Positions 48,954 through 58,263 are shown, counted from the stretch's first letter. The stretch: 64,000 nt of DNA from Alloalcanivorax marinus (GCF_016785095.1 NZ_JAEKJB010000001.1:62001-126000); one strand, 5' to 3'. The notes: a model not told the origin generated them from the letters alone. Numbers and translations: made by a program.

Positions 48954-49033
48954 GATCGCGACTGAAGCGGATCGCCGCCCGATCGCTCCTACGGCGGATG
49001 AGGCTCTTTGTAGGAGCGACTTCAGTCGCGATC
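48954..49033. repeat. REP-like paired element, copy 3
   Basis: The left unit starts GATCGCGACTGAAG and ends CGCTCCTAC. The right unit is GTAGGAGCG-ACTTCAGTCGCGATC. They form an inverted pair, but the left unit has an extra 15-base hairpin segment (GGATCGCCGCCCGAT type). It lies between a lipoprotein gene and the convergent GMC gene, touching the stop of the latter. Confidence 0.8.
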
Positions 49034-50567
49034 AACCGTGACCGGCCATGCGCTCGGCGATGCGGGTGGCCAGGGCGTACACCGTGACCTGGGGATTAAC
49101 GATGATCGAGGTGGGCAACAGCCCGGCGTCGGCGATATAGAGCCCCTTCACGTCGTGGCACTCACCGTCGCCATTGACCACGCTGGTGGCCGGGTCGGCG
49201 CCCATGCGGGTACTGCCCTGGGGGTGGTAGCTGACCATGCGCAGGTGCTGGGGTGCGTTTTCCAGGCCGTCCACGGCGGCCTCGATGTCCGCCTCCGAGC
49301 GAATCACGCGGCGGTCGCTGGAGGGCACATGGACCTCCTCGGCGCCGGAGGCCAGATGCAGCCGGGCGGCGGCCTTGAGGGCCCGCTTCATGGACGGGAA
49401 GTCCGCGTTGTCGAGCTGGTAGTCGATCACCTTCTGGCCGTCTTCCCAGCGAATGGTGCCCACGTTGTGGTCGTGGATCAGGGTCACCAGCCCGGCCAGG
49501 TACTTGCTGTCGCGCATGAAGTCCATGAACGGTTCGCCGCTGCCGGGTTCAGCGGTCATGCTCAACTCCATCGGCCCGGCACCACCGTCCTCCAGCACGA
49601 AGCCACCCTTGTCCGGGTGCAGGAATTCATCCACGTACACGCCCAGCATGGCGCCCCGCCAGGGGTGCACCGGTTCCGGGTAGCGGGCGGATACGTACAG
49701 CGACGGGTGGCAGGCGAAGTTGCGCCCCACCTGCCCGGAGCTATTGGCCAGGCCGCTTTTCAGCAGCAGCAGCGGCGTCTGCACCGCGCCGGCGGCCAGG
49801 ATCACCCGCTCCGCGTTGACCGTCAGATCCGCCACCTTGATGCCATCGTGGCCGATCACCTCGGCATGCACGCCCCGGGCCCGACCGTTTTCCGCCAGCA
49901 CCTCGGTAACCCGGGTATCGGCGAAGATACGTGCCCCATGGGCGCTGGCCCAGGGCAGATAACTGACCAGCATGGATTGCTTGCGTTCGGTCTTGCAGCC
50001 GGACAGGCAGTGGCCGGTGAGCGCGCAGTCGCGGATGTTGCGTTTGAACGGCTTCACCGACCAGCCCAGCTTGTGGGCCCCGGCGCGAATCAGCCGGCCA
50101 TGGCGGGCGATCTCGTGTTCGCCGTTTTCGTGGATCGCCAGGTTACGTTCCACCCGCTCGAAGTACGGCGCCATTTCCTCGGCGGTCAACTCGGAAAGCC
50201 CGAAATCCCGCCGCCAGTCCTCCAGGATGAAATCCGGCGTGCGGAAACACACACAGCCGTTGACCACCGTGGAGCCCCCCACGCAGGCGCCCTGCAGCAC
50301 CAGCAAGTCGCCGCTCTTGTTGGTCTGGCCACCGTGATCCTGATAAAGGGTTTCCAGGCTGTGGGAGAAGCGTTCGGTGAACTCCCTGGAAGGCACATAG
50401 GGGCCCGCCTCCAGGATCAGCACCTTCTTGCCGCGCCGGGCCAGCTCATAGCCGGTCACCGCACCGCCGGCGCCGGAACCGACGATCACCACATCCGCGT
50501 CCAGGGTCAGCCGGGATTCGCGGATATCCTGGGCCTGGGTCACCGCCAGGCCAGATTCAGCGGTCAT
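49032..50567 (-). CDS. GMC-family FAD-dependent alcohol/sugar dehydrogenase
   Basis: A 511-residue flavoprotein. The FAD-binding motif is VVIVGSGAGGAVTGYELARR (about residues 26-45). GMC signature blocks are GGSTVVNGCVCFRTP and, near the C-terminus, YHPQGSTRMG with the catalytic His and INPQVTVYALATR with the second active-site Asn. It has no signal peptide of its own. It overlaps by four bases the upstream gene for a Tat-signal small subunit, which would carry it to the periplasm. No cytochrome c subunit gene is adjacent. The substrate could be a long-chain alcohol, sterol or sugar. Confidence 0.88.
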   Translation of the reverse strand: MTAESGLAVTQAQDIRESRLTLDADVVIVGSGAGGAVTGYELARRGKKVLILEAGPYVPSREFTERFSHSLETLYQDHGGQTNKSGDLLVLQGACVGGSTVVNGCVCFRTPDFILEDWRRDFGLSELTAEEMAPYFERVERNLAIHENGEHEIARHGRLIRAGAHKLGWSVKPFKRNIRDCALTGHCLSGCKTERKQSMLVSYLPWASAHGARIFADTRVTEVLAENGRARGVHAEVIGHDGIKVADLTVNAERVILAAGAVQTPLLLLKSGLANSSGQVGRNFACHPSLYVSARYPEPVHPWRGAMLGVYVDEFLHPDKGGFVLEDGGAGPMELSMTAEPGSGEPFMDFMRDSKYLAGLVTLIHDHNVGTIRWEDGQKVIDYQLDNADFPSMKRALKAAARLHLASGAEEVHVPSSDRRVIRSEADIEAAVDGLENAPQHLRMVSYHPQGSTRMGADPATSVVNGDGECHDVKGLYIADAGLLPTSIIVNPQVTVYALATRIAERMAGHG

Positions 50568-51202
50568 GCTCGTTCCTCCGCGCGCGCTTCATCCGGCGCC
50601 TCATCGGGAAGGGGCGCGTTGCCCAGATAGGCCAGCCCCCACGACTCCGAGACCGGGCCGTCGAACTCGATGGCCGGCCAGGTCGCCGGCTCGCTCCAGT
50701 AGGCGCTGTAGGTAAGTTGCTTGATCACCGTGGCCAGGGTGCGCTGAACCGCATTGCCCCGGCTCCAGGCATCGAAATAATCCCGACCGGTGGCCGCATC
50801 CAGATCCACGAAGCGGCGCCCGTGGAACACCACCGCGGCGTTATCGAACAACGTCAAACCAGTGGCCAGTTGCGCGCGCAGGGACGGCGCCATGAAACCC
50901 AGGGTCCTTTGCACATTGGCCACCACCGGAACCTCCCCGGTGGCGGGCAGATCGGTGCCATCCGTGGGCAGCAGCACCACCCGGGCGCGATCGAACAGAT
51001 GGTATTCCTGGCGGCTCAGGCCCTCGGCCCAGGCCGGCTTGGGTTGCTGGTCCAAAGGCGAACGGCGCAGCAGGGCGAAGCCGCCGGCGGCCACCGCCGC
51101 CACCCCGGCGGTGCCGGCCAGGGTCCACTTGAGAAAACGCCGCCGGCTCAGCCCGCGCTGCCAGGTGGCGGCGATCCGGTGGGCACTTTGTTGTTGTGTC
51201 AT
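50564..51202 (-). CDS. Tat-signal small subunit of a GMC dehydrogenase (gluconate 2-dehydrogenase subunit 3-like)
   Basis: A 212-residue exported protein with a strong twin-arginine signal L-S-R-R-R-F-L-K-W-T-L-A-G (about residues 20-32). The remaining sequence, with L-P-T-D-G-T-D-L-P-A-T and YSAYWSEPATWPAIEFDGPVS, resembles the gamma subunit of gluconate and fructose dehydrogenases, which carries the folded flavoprotein through the Tat pore. The ATG at 51202 is chosen because the signal then starts near the N-terminus; the frame is open further upstream. It is coupled to the GMC gene by a four-base overlap. Confidence 0.75.
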   Translation of the reverse strand: MTQQQSAHRIAATWQRGLSRRRFLKWTLAGTAGVAAVAAGGFALLRRSPLDQQPKPAWAEGLSRQEYHLFDRARVVLLPTDGTDLPATGEVPVVANVQRTLGFMAPSLRAQLATGLTLFDNAAVVFHGRRFVDLDAATGRDYFDAWSRGNAVQRTLATVIKQLTYSAYWSEPATWPAIEFDGPVSESWGLAYLGNAPLPDEAPDEARAEERA

Positions 51203-51341
51203 CGTGATCTCGGGGCTCGGGAACAGGCTTTCGAAGCTACTCAACCCGCCCGGGGAATACAATATGTTTACCCGCACAGGGGCTGTTGACCGCACGGGAC
51301 AAACAGCAGGCGTCAAACCGGTCCCCCGTGGCACGACCCGC

Positions 51342-51370
51342 TTGCAGCCCGCGCCCATCTCGGATACTGT
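51342..51370 (+). promoter_or_regulatory. Putative promoter of the imuA-imuB-dnaE2 operon
   Basis: TTGCAG (51342-51347) and TACTGT (51365-51370) are 17 bases apart. The -10 overlaps the left half of the LexA palindrome, so repressor binding would block polymerase directly. The leader to the imuA ATG would be about 22 bases. Confidence 0.5.
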
Positions 51371-51390
51371 CCTTTTGTACAGTATCCGAG
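51359..51390. promoter_or_regulatory. LexA (SOS) operator upstream of imuA
   Basis: CTGT-N8-ACAG at 51367-51382 is the exact gammaproteobacterial LexA core. The symmetry extends well beyond it: arms CTCGGATACTGT and ACAGTATCCGAG are perfect over 12 bases. It ends ten bases before the imuA ATG. This puts the mutagenesis cassette under DNA-damage control. Confidence 0.92.
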
Positions 51391-51399
51391 TGCTTTCCC

Positions 51400-52161
51400 A
51401 TGTCCTCCGCGTTTCTGCAACAGCTTCTCTCCCGCCGGGACACCTGGCGGGGGCGCGACCTTGACGGCGCCACCCGGGGCGGCCGGCCCACCGGCTTCAC
51501 CGCCCTGGACCGGCTGCTCAGTCAGGGTGGCTGGCCGACTCACGGGTTGGTGGAGTTGCTCTGCCCGCTGCCCTGCCCGCCGCTGCTGCATCTGCTGCTG
51601 CCGACACTGGCTGGCGACCAGCCCGGCGCCCGGTTGATCGCCAACCCACCGGAACGGCCCTCGGCGCTGGCGCTGGCCCGCGCCGGCGTGCCCCTGGAAC
51701 GGCTGCTGGTGCTGCACGGTGAGCGCGACGGCCTGCTGCGCGCCTGCTACGAAGCGGCCGCCAGCGACACCGTCAGCACCCTGCTTCTGTGGGCACCGGG
51801 CGGCGCCCTGCCGGCGGGCACCCTGCGACGGCTGCATCTGGGCGCCCAGCAGGGGCGCTGCCTGCTGGTGCTGGCGCGCCCCCGGCGGGCGGCGCGCCAG
51901 CCCAGCCCGGCGCCCCTGCGGCTGGAACTGGAGTGCCCCGCCCCCGGCGAACTGAGCGTGACCGTGCACAAGCAACCCGGCGGTCGCCCCGGAGAACACT
52001 GCCGCCTGACCCTGCTGCCCGAGCACCTGCGCAGGGCGCCGCCGGCCACCGCCACCCTGCCGGCGCTCACCCGCCGCCCCCGGCCGGCCAGCGAGCCGCC
52101 GGGGCGGGTACCGCCCGGGCCATCATTGGATGCACCGGGCCCGGAGGCCCCGCGACCATGA
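51400..52161 (+). CDS. imuA: ImuA, RecA/SulA-like subunit of the SOS mutasome
   Basis: A 253-residue protein related to RecA/SulA that works with ImuB and DnaE2 in damage-induced mutagenesis. The conserved core covers RRDTWRGRDLDGATRGGRPTG, FTALDRLLSQGGWPTHGLVELLCP and LLPTLAGD. No intact Walker A is seen in the place where RecA has one, as is common for ImuA. The ATG at 51400 follows the LexA box directly. No clear Shine-Dalgarno is present. A Pro/Arg/Ala-rich disordered C-terminus (from about 215) leads to a four-base overlap with imuB. Confidence 0.9.
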   Translation: MSSAFLQQLLSRRDTWRGRDLDGATRGGRPTGFTALDRLLSQGGWPTHGLVELLCPLPCPPLLHLLLPTLAGDQPGARLIANPPERPSALALARAGVPLERLLVLHGERDGLLRACYEAAASDTVSTLLLWAPGGALPAGTLRRLHLGAQQGRCLLVLARPRRAARQPSPAPLRLELECPAPGELSVTVHKQPGGRPGEHCRLTLLPEHLRRAPPATATLPALTRRPRPASEPPGRVPPGPSLDAPGPEAPRP

Positions 52162-53585
52162 GCGCCCTGTGGCTGGCATTGCATTACCCGCTGCTGGACC
52201 TGGAGGCCGGCGACGGCCCGGTGGATCGGCCCCGGGTGCTGGTGCAGCGGCATCGGGTATCCCAGGCCAACCCGGCGGCCCGCGCCGCTGGCGTGGAAAC
52301 CGGCCTGCGGCTGGCCACCGCCCGGGCCCTGTGCGAGGCCCTGGAAGTGCGCGAGGCGGACGACGACGTCCGGGACCAGGCCCTGCGCCACCAGGGCCGT
52401 CAGTTGCTGGCGCTGACCCCGCGGGTATGCCTGGCGCCGCCGGCCAGTCTGCTGCTGGAGGTGGGCGGCTGCCTGAAGTTGTTCGGCGGTTTCCAGGGTC
52501 TGCTGGCGCGGGTCGACCGCTACCGCCTGCACTGTCCCTTCACCACCCGGCTGGGCCTGGGGCCCACGCCCCTGTCCGCCTGGCACCTGACCGATCCGCC
52601 GCCCCTGGAGCAGGTACCGGAAGCGGTGCGCTTCCAGGCCTGGCTGGCGGCGCTGCCGCTTGATGAACTGGACCTGGACGCGCGCCTGCGCGAGCGCCTC
52701 CAGGCCCCTGGCCTGCGCACCCTGGGCGATCTCTACCCACTGCCCCGCCCGGCCCTGGGCAAACGATTCGGCGCTTCCTTTCTGGACTGGCTGCAGCGAC
52801 TGCTGGGCGAGAAACCGGACCCGCGCTCCCCCCTGGCGCCGCCGCGTCCGTTTCGCCGGCGCCGGGACTTCGACGATCCGTTGGACAACCTGGACCATTT
52901 GCACCGGCCCATGGAGAGCCTGCTCGCTGAACTGGCCACGGAACTGGACCGCCACCAGGAAAGCGTGGCGGCGATCCGCTGGCATCTGTACCTGAACAAC
53001 GGCCATCGGGACACGCTGGTGGTGCGCCGGGCCCATCCGGGCCACGACGTGGCCACCTGGCTGGATCTGACCCGGCGGCGCCTGGAGCATCAGATGCTGG
53101 AGGCGCCGGTGCTGGGCCTGGGGCTGGACGGCGGGCGGCCCCGGTCGCGCAATCCGGCCCTGGCCGATCTGTTCCCGGACCCCGGTGCCCGGCCGCCGCT
53201 GTCCGGTCTGCTGGAGAAACTGGCCGCGGAGCCGGCGCTGCGCCTGTACCGGCCGGACCGGGAGCCGGGGCACCTGCCCGAGGAGACCGAACGCGGGCAC
53301 GCGCCCCTGGAGCGTCCGGCCCGCCCGGCGGTACCGGACACGGCGGCCTCGCCGGAGGACCGGCCGCTGTGGCTGCTGGACCCGCCGCGCCCGCTGGGCG
53401 TGCGCGACAGCCTGCCGCACTGGCGGGACCGGCCTCTGACGCTGTTTCCCCAGGAGGAGTGTTTCAGCCAGCCCTGGCACGACCAGGCCGCCCGCAGATA
53501 CCACGTGGCCCACCATCCGGACGGGCTTTGCTGCTGGGTGTTTCAGGATGATCGGGATGGTTGGTGGCTACAGGGTTTTTTCTAG
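52158..53585 (+). CDS. imuB: ImuB, catalytically inactive Y-family polymerase homologue
   Basis: A 475-residue protein with the fold of Y-family polymerases. It acts as hub of the mutasome, binding the beta clamp, ImuA and DnaE2. The N-terminus LWLALHYPLLDLEAGDG lacks the Asp-containing metal site that active DinB enzymes have at this position, and the usual SxDE block is absent. Palm and little-finger regions are recognisable (LRTLGDLYPLPRPALGKRFG; LDNLDHLHRPMESLLAELA). The start overlaps imuA by four bases. Second gene of the LexA-controlled operon. Confidence 0.9.
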   Translation: MSALWLALHYPLLDLEAGDGPVDRPRVLVQRHRVSQANPAARAAGVETGLRLATARALCEALEVREADDDVRDQALRHQGRQLLALTPRVCLAPPASLLLEVGGCLKLFGGFQGLLARVDRYRLHCPFTTRLGLGPTPLSAWHLTDPPPLEQVPEAVRFQAWLAALPLDELDLDARLRERLQAPGLRTLGDLYPLPRPALGKRFGASFLDWLQRLLGEKPDPRSPLAPPRPFRRRRDFDDPLDNLDHLHRPMESLLAELATELDRHQESVAAIRWHLYLNNGHRDTLVVRRAHPGHDVATWLDLTRRRLEHQMLEAPVLGLGLDGGRPRSRNPALADLFPDPGARPPLSGLLEKLAAEPALRLYRPDREPGHLPEETERGHAPLERPARPAVPDTAASPEDRPLWLLDPPRPLGVRDSLPHWRDRPLTLFPQEECFSQPWHDQAARRYHVAHHPDGLCCWVFQDDRDGWWLQGFF

Positions 53586-53665
53586 GTCCGCCTCTCGACT
53601 TGGGTGTGAACTTTCCATCCGGGCCGCGTCACGCGCGGCTCCGTAGTGTTGAACAGGGAGTCTTG

Positions 53666-56600
53666 ATGGCCTTCGCGGAACTGCATTGCACCTCCGCCTT
53701 CACCTTCCTGGCCGGGGCCAGCCACCCGGAAGAACTGGTGCGGCAAGCCCATGATCTGGGCTACCGGGCTCTGGCGATCACCGACGACGGCTCCCTGGCC
53801 GGGGTGGCGCGCGCCTGGCAGGCCTGGAAAAACCTCGAAAGCACTTACAAAGATAGCGGTAAGCGACTGAAATTTAAGCTTATCATCGGCAGTCATTTTC
53901 GTCTCAATGAAGATCGGGGAGCACTACGGCTGGTGCTGCTGGCCCCGGACCGGCGCGCCTACGGGGAGATCGCCACCCTGATCACCCAGGGCCGCCGGCG
54001 CGCGGAAAAGGGCCACTACGACCTGCACTGGCGGGACCTGGCGCGCATTGAGCGCCACGCTCTGTGCCTGTGGCTGCCCGCCGGCGATGACCGCGACGAA
54101 GGCCATGCCGCCCTGCTCCAGGCACACTTCGGCGAGCGCCTGTGGCTGGCCTGCGAACTGCTCCAGGACGGCAACGACGCCCTGCGCTACCGCTACCTGC
54201 ATGGTCTGGCACGGCGCCATGGGCTGGCCATGACCGCCACCAACGACGTGCATTACCACGTCCCGGAACGTCAGCGTCTGCAGGAAGTGTTCACCGCCCT
54301 GCGCCTGAACACCACGGTGCGGCGGCTTGGCGACCGGCGCTTTCGTAACGATCAGCGCCATCTGCGCCCACTGGAACGGCTGGCCTCGATCTATCCGCCG
54401 GCCCTGTTGGAAGAAGCCGTCTGGATCGCCGATCAGTGCGAATTCCGCCTGGACGAGATCCGCTACCAGTACCCGGAGGAGGTGGTACCACCGGGCCAGG
54501 ACGCGGACCAGTACCTGGCCGGCCTGGCCCGTCAGGGCGCCGGGGCCCGCTATCCGGACGGCGTGCCGGAGCGGGTGAGCGCCCTGGTGGAGCGAGAGCT
54601 GGCGCTGATCCGCCAGCTCGGTTATGCCCATTACTTTCTCACCGTCCACGACATCGTCGCCTTCGCCCGTGGCCAGGGGATTCTCTGCCAGGGGCGCGGC
54701 TCCGCCGCCAACTCGGCGGTGTGCTACTGCCTCGGGGTCACCGAGGTGGACCCGGATCGCAGCCAGTTGCTGTTCGAACGTTTTATCTCCCAGGAACGGG
54801 ATGAACCGCCGGATATCGACGTGGATTTCGAGCACGAGCGCCGCGAGGAGGTCATACAGTACCTGTACCGCAAGTACGGCCGCGACCGGGCCGCCCTGGC
54901 GGCCACCGTGATCCACTACCGCACCCGCTCGGCGGTGCGCGACGTGGGGCGGGCCCTGGGCGTGGACGCGGATCTGGTGGAACGGCTCAGCAACAACCTG
55001 GCCTGGTGGGACAAGCCGGATTCCCTGGTGGAGCGCTTCCAGGAACTGGGCCTGGGCGGCTCCACCCTGGGCCGCCAGTACCGGGAGCTGGTCCAGGAGC
55101 TGGTGGGCTTCCCTCGTCACCTGTCCCAGCACGTGGGCGGTTTCGTGATCACCCGGGACCCGGTGCACACCCTGGTGCCGGTGGAAAACGCCGCCATGCC
55201 CGACCGCACCCTGATCCAGTGGGACAAGGACGACCTGGAGTCCCTGGGGCTGATGAAGGTGGACGTGCTGGCTCTGGGCATGCTCACCGCGATCCGCAAG
55301 ACCCTGGGGCTGATTGGCGACTACCGGGGCCAGCCGCTGGCGATGCAGGACATCCCCGCCGGCGACCAGGCCACCTACGACATGCTCTGCCAAGGGGACA
55401 GCGTGGGTGTGTTCCAGGTGGAATCCCGGGCGCAGATGAACATGCTGCCACGCCTGCGACCGCGCCGGTTCTACGACCTGGTGGTGGAGGTGGCGATCGT
55501 GCGGCCCGGGCCGATCCAGGGCGACATGGTGCACCCCTACCTGCGCCGTCGGGACGGCCTGGAGGAAGAGGACTACCCGGACGACAAGGTCAAAAGCGTG
55601 CTGGAACGCACCTACGGCGTGCCCATCTTCCAGGAACAGGTGATCCAGCTGGTGATGGTGGCCGCCGGCTTTTCCGGCGGCGAGGCGGACCAGCTGCGCC
55701 GGGCCATGGCCCGCTGGGGCAAGAGCGGCGAGTTGCTGGGGTTCGAGGACAAGGTGATCCAGGGCATGCGCGCCAACGGCTACAGTGGCGACTACGCGCG
55801 CCGGCTGTTCGAGCAGATGAAGGGCTTCGGCGGCTACGGCTTCCCGGAATCCCACGCCGCCAGCTTCGCCCTGCTGGTGTACGTGTCCGCCTGGCTCAAG
55901 CGCCACCACACCAGCGCCTTCTATTGCGGCCTGCTCAACAGCCTGCCGATGGGCTTTTACTCCCCCTCGCAGATTCTCCAGGACGCCCGCCGCCATGGCA
56001 TCGAGACGCGGCCGCCGGACGTGCGCCACAGCCATTGGGACCACACCCTGGAAGACGCGCACCGCGAGAGGCTGGGCGTGCAGCCGGCGCTGCGGCTGGG
56101 GCTGCGTCAGATCAAGGGCTTCAATGAGGACGCCGCCGGGCGGTTGGTGGCGGCCCGCGACCAGGCCCCCTTCCGTGGCGTGCGCGATCTGTGCGAACGG
56201 GCCGCCCTGGGCAGCCGTGAGCGCGAGGCTCTGGTGGCCGGCAACGCCCTGCGCGGCCTGAGCGGCCATCGCCATCAGGCGCACTGGGACGTGCAGGGCC
56301 TGGAGGCGCGACGACCTCTGCTCGGCGGCCAGGGCGGCGAGCTCCGCGACGACCACGACGGCGTCTACCTGGACGCGCCCTCGGAACACCGGTCGCTGAT
56401 CGAGGATTATCGCCACCTGGGGCTCACCCTGGGCCGCCATCCCATGGCACTGGTGCGCCACCTGCCGCGCTTCAAGCGTTGCCAGCGTGCCCGGGAACTG
56501 AAGCGGGCCCGGCCCAACCAACTGGTACGGGTGGCCGGCCTGGTCACCAACCGGCAACGTCCGGGCTCCGCCAAGGGCACCTTGTTCATGACCCTGGAGG

Positions 56601-56803
56601 ACGAAACCGGCAACACCAACGTGGTGGTGTGGACCTCGATCCAGGAGCGTTACCGGCAAATCCTGCTGAAGAGCCCGCTGGTGATCGTTACCGGCACCGT
56701 GGAGATCAGCCCGGAGGGCATCGTCCATCTGATGGCCGGACGTCTCCAGGACGCCCGTGACGCCCTGGACGAACTGCAGGTACGGTCGCGGGACTTCAAA
56801 TAA
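53666..56803 (+). CDS. dnaE2: Error-prone DNA polymerase DnaE2 (ImuC)
   Basis: A 1045-residue C-family polymerase for damage-induced translesion synthesis. The PHP domain comes first (ELHCTSAFTFLAGASHPEELV; ITDDGSLAG), then the palm with catalytic Asp383 and Asp385 in PPDIDVDFEH, the fingers, a tandem helix-hairpin-helix and an OB domain (LVRVAGLVTNRQRPGSAKGT). Length matches DnaE2 (about 1030-1080), shorter than replicative DnaE. The ATG is preceded by GGGAG. It lies 80 bases after imuB without another LexA box, so it is read from the imuA promoter. An AT-rich stretch at 53835-53910 encodes a Lys-rich insertion in the PHP domain. Confidence 0.95.
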   Translation: MAFAELHCTSAFTFLAGASHPEELVRQAHDLGYRALAITDDGSLAGVARAWQAWKNLESTYKDSGKRLKFKLIIGSHFRLNEDRGALRLVLLAPDRRAYGEIATLITQGRRRAEKGHYDLHWRDLARIERHALCLWLPAGDDRDEGHAALLQAHFGERLWLACELLQDGNDALRYRYLHGLARRHGLAMTATNDVHYHVPERQRLQEVFTALRLNTTVRRLGDRRFRNDQRHLRPLERLASIYPPALLEEAVWIADQCEFRLDEIRYQYPEEVVPPGQDADQYLAGLARQGAGARYPDGVPERVSALVERELALIRQLGYAHYFLTVHDIVAFARGQGILCQGRGSAANSAVCYCLGVTEVDPDRSQLLFERFISQERDEPPDIDVDFEHERREEVIQYLYRKYGRDRAALAATVIHYRTRSAVRDVGRALGVDADLVERLSNNLAWWDKPDSLVERFQELGLGGSTLGRQYRELVQELVGFPRHLSQHVGGFVITRDPVHTLVPVENAAMPDRTLIQWDKDDLESLGLMKVDVLALGMLTAIRKTLGLIGDYRGQPLAMQDIPAGDQATYDMLCQGDSVGVFQVESRAQMNMLPRLRPRRFYDLVVEVAIVRPGPIQGDMVHPYLRRRDGLEEEDYPDDKVKSVLERTYGVPIFQEQVIQLVMVAAGFSGGEADQLRRAMARWGKSGELLGFEDKVIQGMRANGYSGDYARRLFEQMKGFGGYGFPESHAASFALLVYVSAWLKRHHTSAFYCGLLNSLPMGFYSPSQILQDARRHGIETRPPDVRHSHWDHTLEDAHRERLGVQPALRLGLRQIKGFNEDAAGRLVAARDQAPFRGVRDLCERAALGSREREALVAGNALRGLSGHRHQAHWDVQGLEARRPLLGGQGGELRDDHDGVYLDAPSEHRSLIEDYRHLGLTLGRHPMALVRHLPRFKRCQRARELKRARPNQLVRVAGLVTNRQRPGSAKGTLFMTLEDETGNTNVVVWTSIQERYRQILLKSPLVIVTGTVEISPEGIVHLMAGRLQDARDALDELQVRSRDFK

Positions 56804-56873
56804 AGGTTCATCAAGCCTCGGGGCGGGCTCCCCCATCAAGGGCACGTCTCGAAGCACCGTGGCCGGGGTTACT

Positions 56874-56952
56874 GTAGGAGCGGCTTCAGCCGCGATGAAG
56901 ACGGCACCGCGGTGATCGCGACTGAAGCGGAGTGCCGCCCAGTCGCTCCTAC
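56874..56952. repeat. REP-like paired element, copy 4
   Basis: GTAGGAGCGGCTTCAGCCGCGAT at the left and GATCGCGACTGAAGCGG...CGCTCCTAC at the right form an imperfect inverted pair. As in copy 3, one unit contains an extra internal segment (AGTGCCGCCCAGT type). It lies in the 279-base gap between dnaE2 and the enoyl-reductase-like gene; no gene is seen in that gap. A TATAGT -10-like box follows at 57041-57046. Confidence 0.8.
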
Positions 56953-57082
56953 GAAATGCCTGGTACGCGAACCAAGCCCGCGGCCACCTTCACCATCAAA
57001 AGGCCGTTCGCGACCCTGCACGGAGGTCCGGTCGGAGGTCTATAGTGGGCGCATCATTCGCAACAGAGACGGATTGCCGATT

Positions 57083-58249
57083 ATGAGCAATGGAAGAGAG
57101 TTCGATCTCATCGTCTACGGCGCCAGCGGCTTCACCGGCCGGCTGGTGGCGGAGTATCTGAATCAGGCCTACGGCGAGGACCTTGAATGGGCGCTGGCCG
57201 GACGCAACGCCGAGAAGCTGGCGGCGGTGCGCGCCGAGATGGGCATCGGCGATAACGTGCCGGTGGTGACCGCCGACGCGGACCAGCCGGACACCCTGAA
57301 GGCGCTGGCCGAACGCACCCGTCTGGTACTGACCACGGTGGGACCTTACCAGTTGTACGGCGAGCCGCTGGTGAAAGCCTGCGCGGAAGCCGGGACGGAT
57401 TATGTGGACCTGTGCGGGGAGCCCGCCTGGATGCGCCAGATGATCGATCGCTACGGCGACACCGCCAAACAGAGCGGCGCGCGCATCGTGTTCTCCTGCG
57501 GCTTCGATTCCATTCCCTTCGATCTGGGCGTGTTCTTCCTGGAGCAACAGGCCAAAGAGAAAGGCCTGGCGCCGCTGACCCGGGTCAAGGGCCGGGTACG
57601 GGCCATGAAAGGCACTTTTTCCGGCGGCACCGCCGCCAGCCTCAAAGCCACCCTGGCGGCGGCCAAGGACCCGGAAATCCGCGCGCTGCTTACCGATCCG
57701 TTCGCGCTCACCCCGGAGTTCAGCGGCCCGGAACAACCACCAGCGGCCAAGCCGGAGTACGACGATGCTCTCGGCAGCTGGGCGGCGCCGTTCATCATGG
57801 CCGCCATCAATACCCGCAACGTGCACCGCTCCAACTTCCTGCTTGGTCACCCCTACGGCGAGAACTTCGTCTATGACGAAATGATCCTCACCGGCGACGG
57901 TGACAAGGGCAAGGCGACCGCCGAGGCAGTGGCCCAGGACCGTTCCCTGGCCGGCGAGGACGCGCCCAAACCCGGCGAGGGCCCGAGCAAGGAAGAACGC
58001 GAGAACGGTTTCTACGACGTCCTGTTCCTGGGCAGCAACGACCAGGGCGAACAACTCGCGGTGAGCGTGTCCGGCGACAAGGACCCGGGCTACGGTTCCA
58101 CCTCGCGAATGATCAGCGAGAGCGCCCTGTGCCTGCTGCGCGACGCCACCGACACCGGCGGTGGCATCTGGACCACCGCGCCGGCCCTGGGCGACAAGCT
58201 GATCAAGCGGCTCACCGAACACGCCGGCTTGAAGTTCAAGGTGGAATAA
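57083..58249 (+). CDS. Saccharopine-dehydrogenase-like / trans-acting enoyl reductase family protein
   Basis: A 388-residue NAD(P)-binding protein. The Rossmann motif is LIVYGASGFTGRLVAEYL (about residues 9-26), followed by ALAGRNAEKL and TTVGPYQLYGEPLVKACAEAGTDYVDLCGE, a block shared with mycobacterial trans-acting enoyl reductases and saccharopine dehydrogenases. FSCGFDSIPFDLGVFFL is also family-typical. The ATG at 57083 places the Rossmann fold at the N-terminus; open sequence upstream covers the REP element. In mycobacteria relatives reduce polyketide-type lipids; the role here is not known. Monocistronic. Confidence 0.85.
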   Translation: MSNGREFDLIVYGASGFTGRLVAEYLNQAYGEDLEWALAGRNAEKLAAVRAEMGIGDNVPVVTADADQPDTLKALAERTRLVLTTVGPYQLYGEPLVKACAEAGTDYVDLCGEPAWMRQMIDRYGDTAKQSGARIVFSCGFDSIPFDLGVFFLEQQAKEKGLAPLTRVKGRVRAMKGTFSGGTAASLKATLAAAKDPEIRALLTDPFALTPEFSGPEQPPAAKPEYDDALGSWAAPFIMAAINTRNVHRSNFLLGHPYGENFVYDEMILTGDGDKGKATAEAVAQDRSLAGEDAPKPGEGPSKEERENGFYDVLFLGSNDQGEQLAVSVSGDKDPGYGSTSRMISESALCLLRDATDTGGGIWTTAPALGDKLIKRLTEHAGLKFKVE

Positions 58250-58263
58250 TCCCGCCCGCGCTG

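Noticed and set aside
53924..56857. 977-codon open frame opposite dnaE2
   Set aside because: Same artefact; the plus strand encodes DnaE2 with catalytic motifs.
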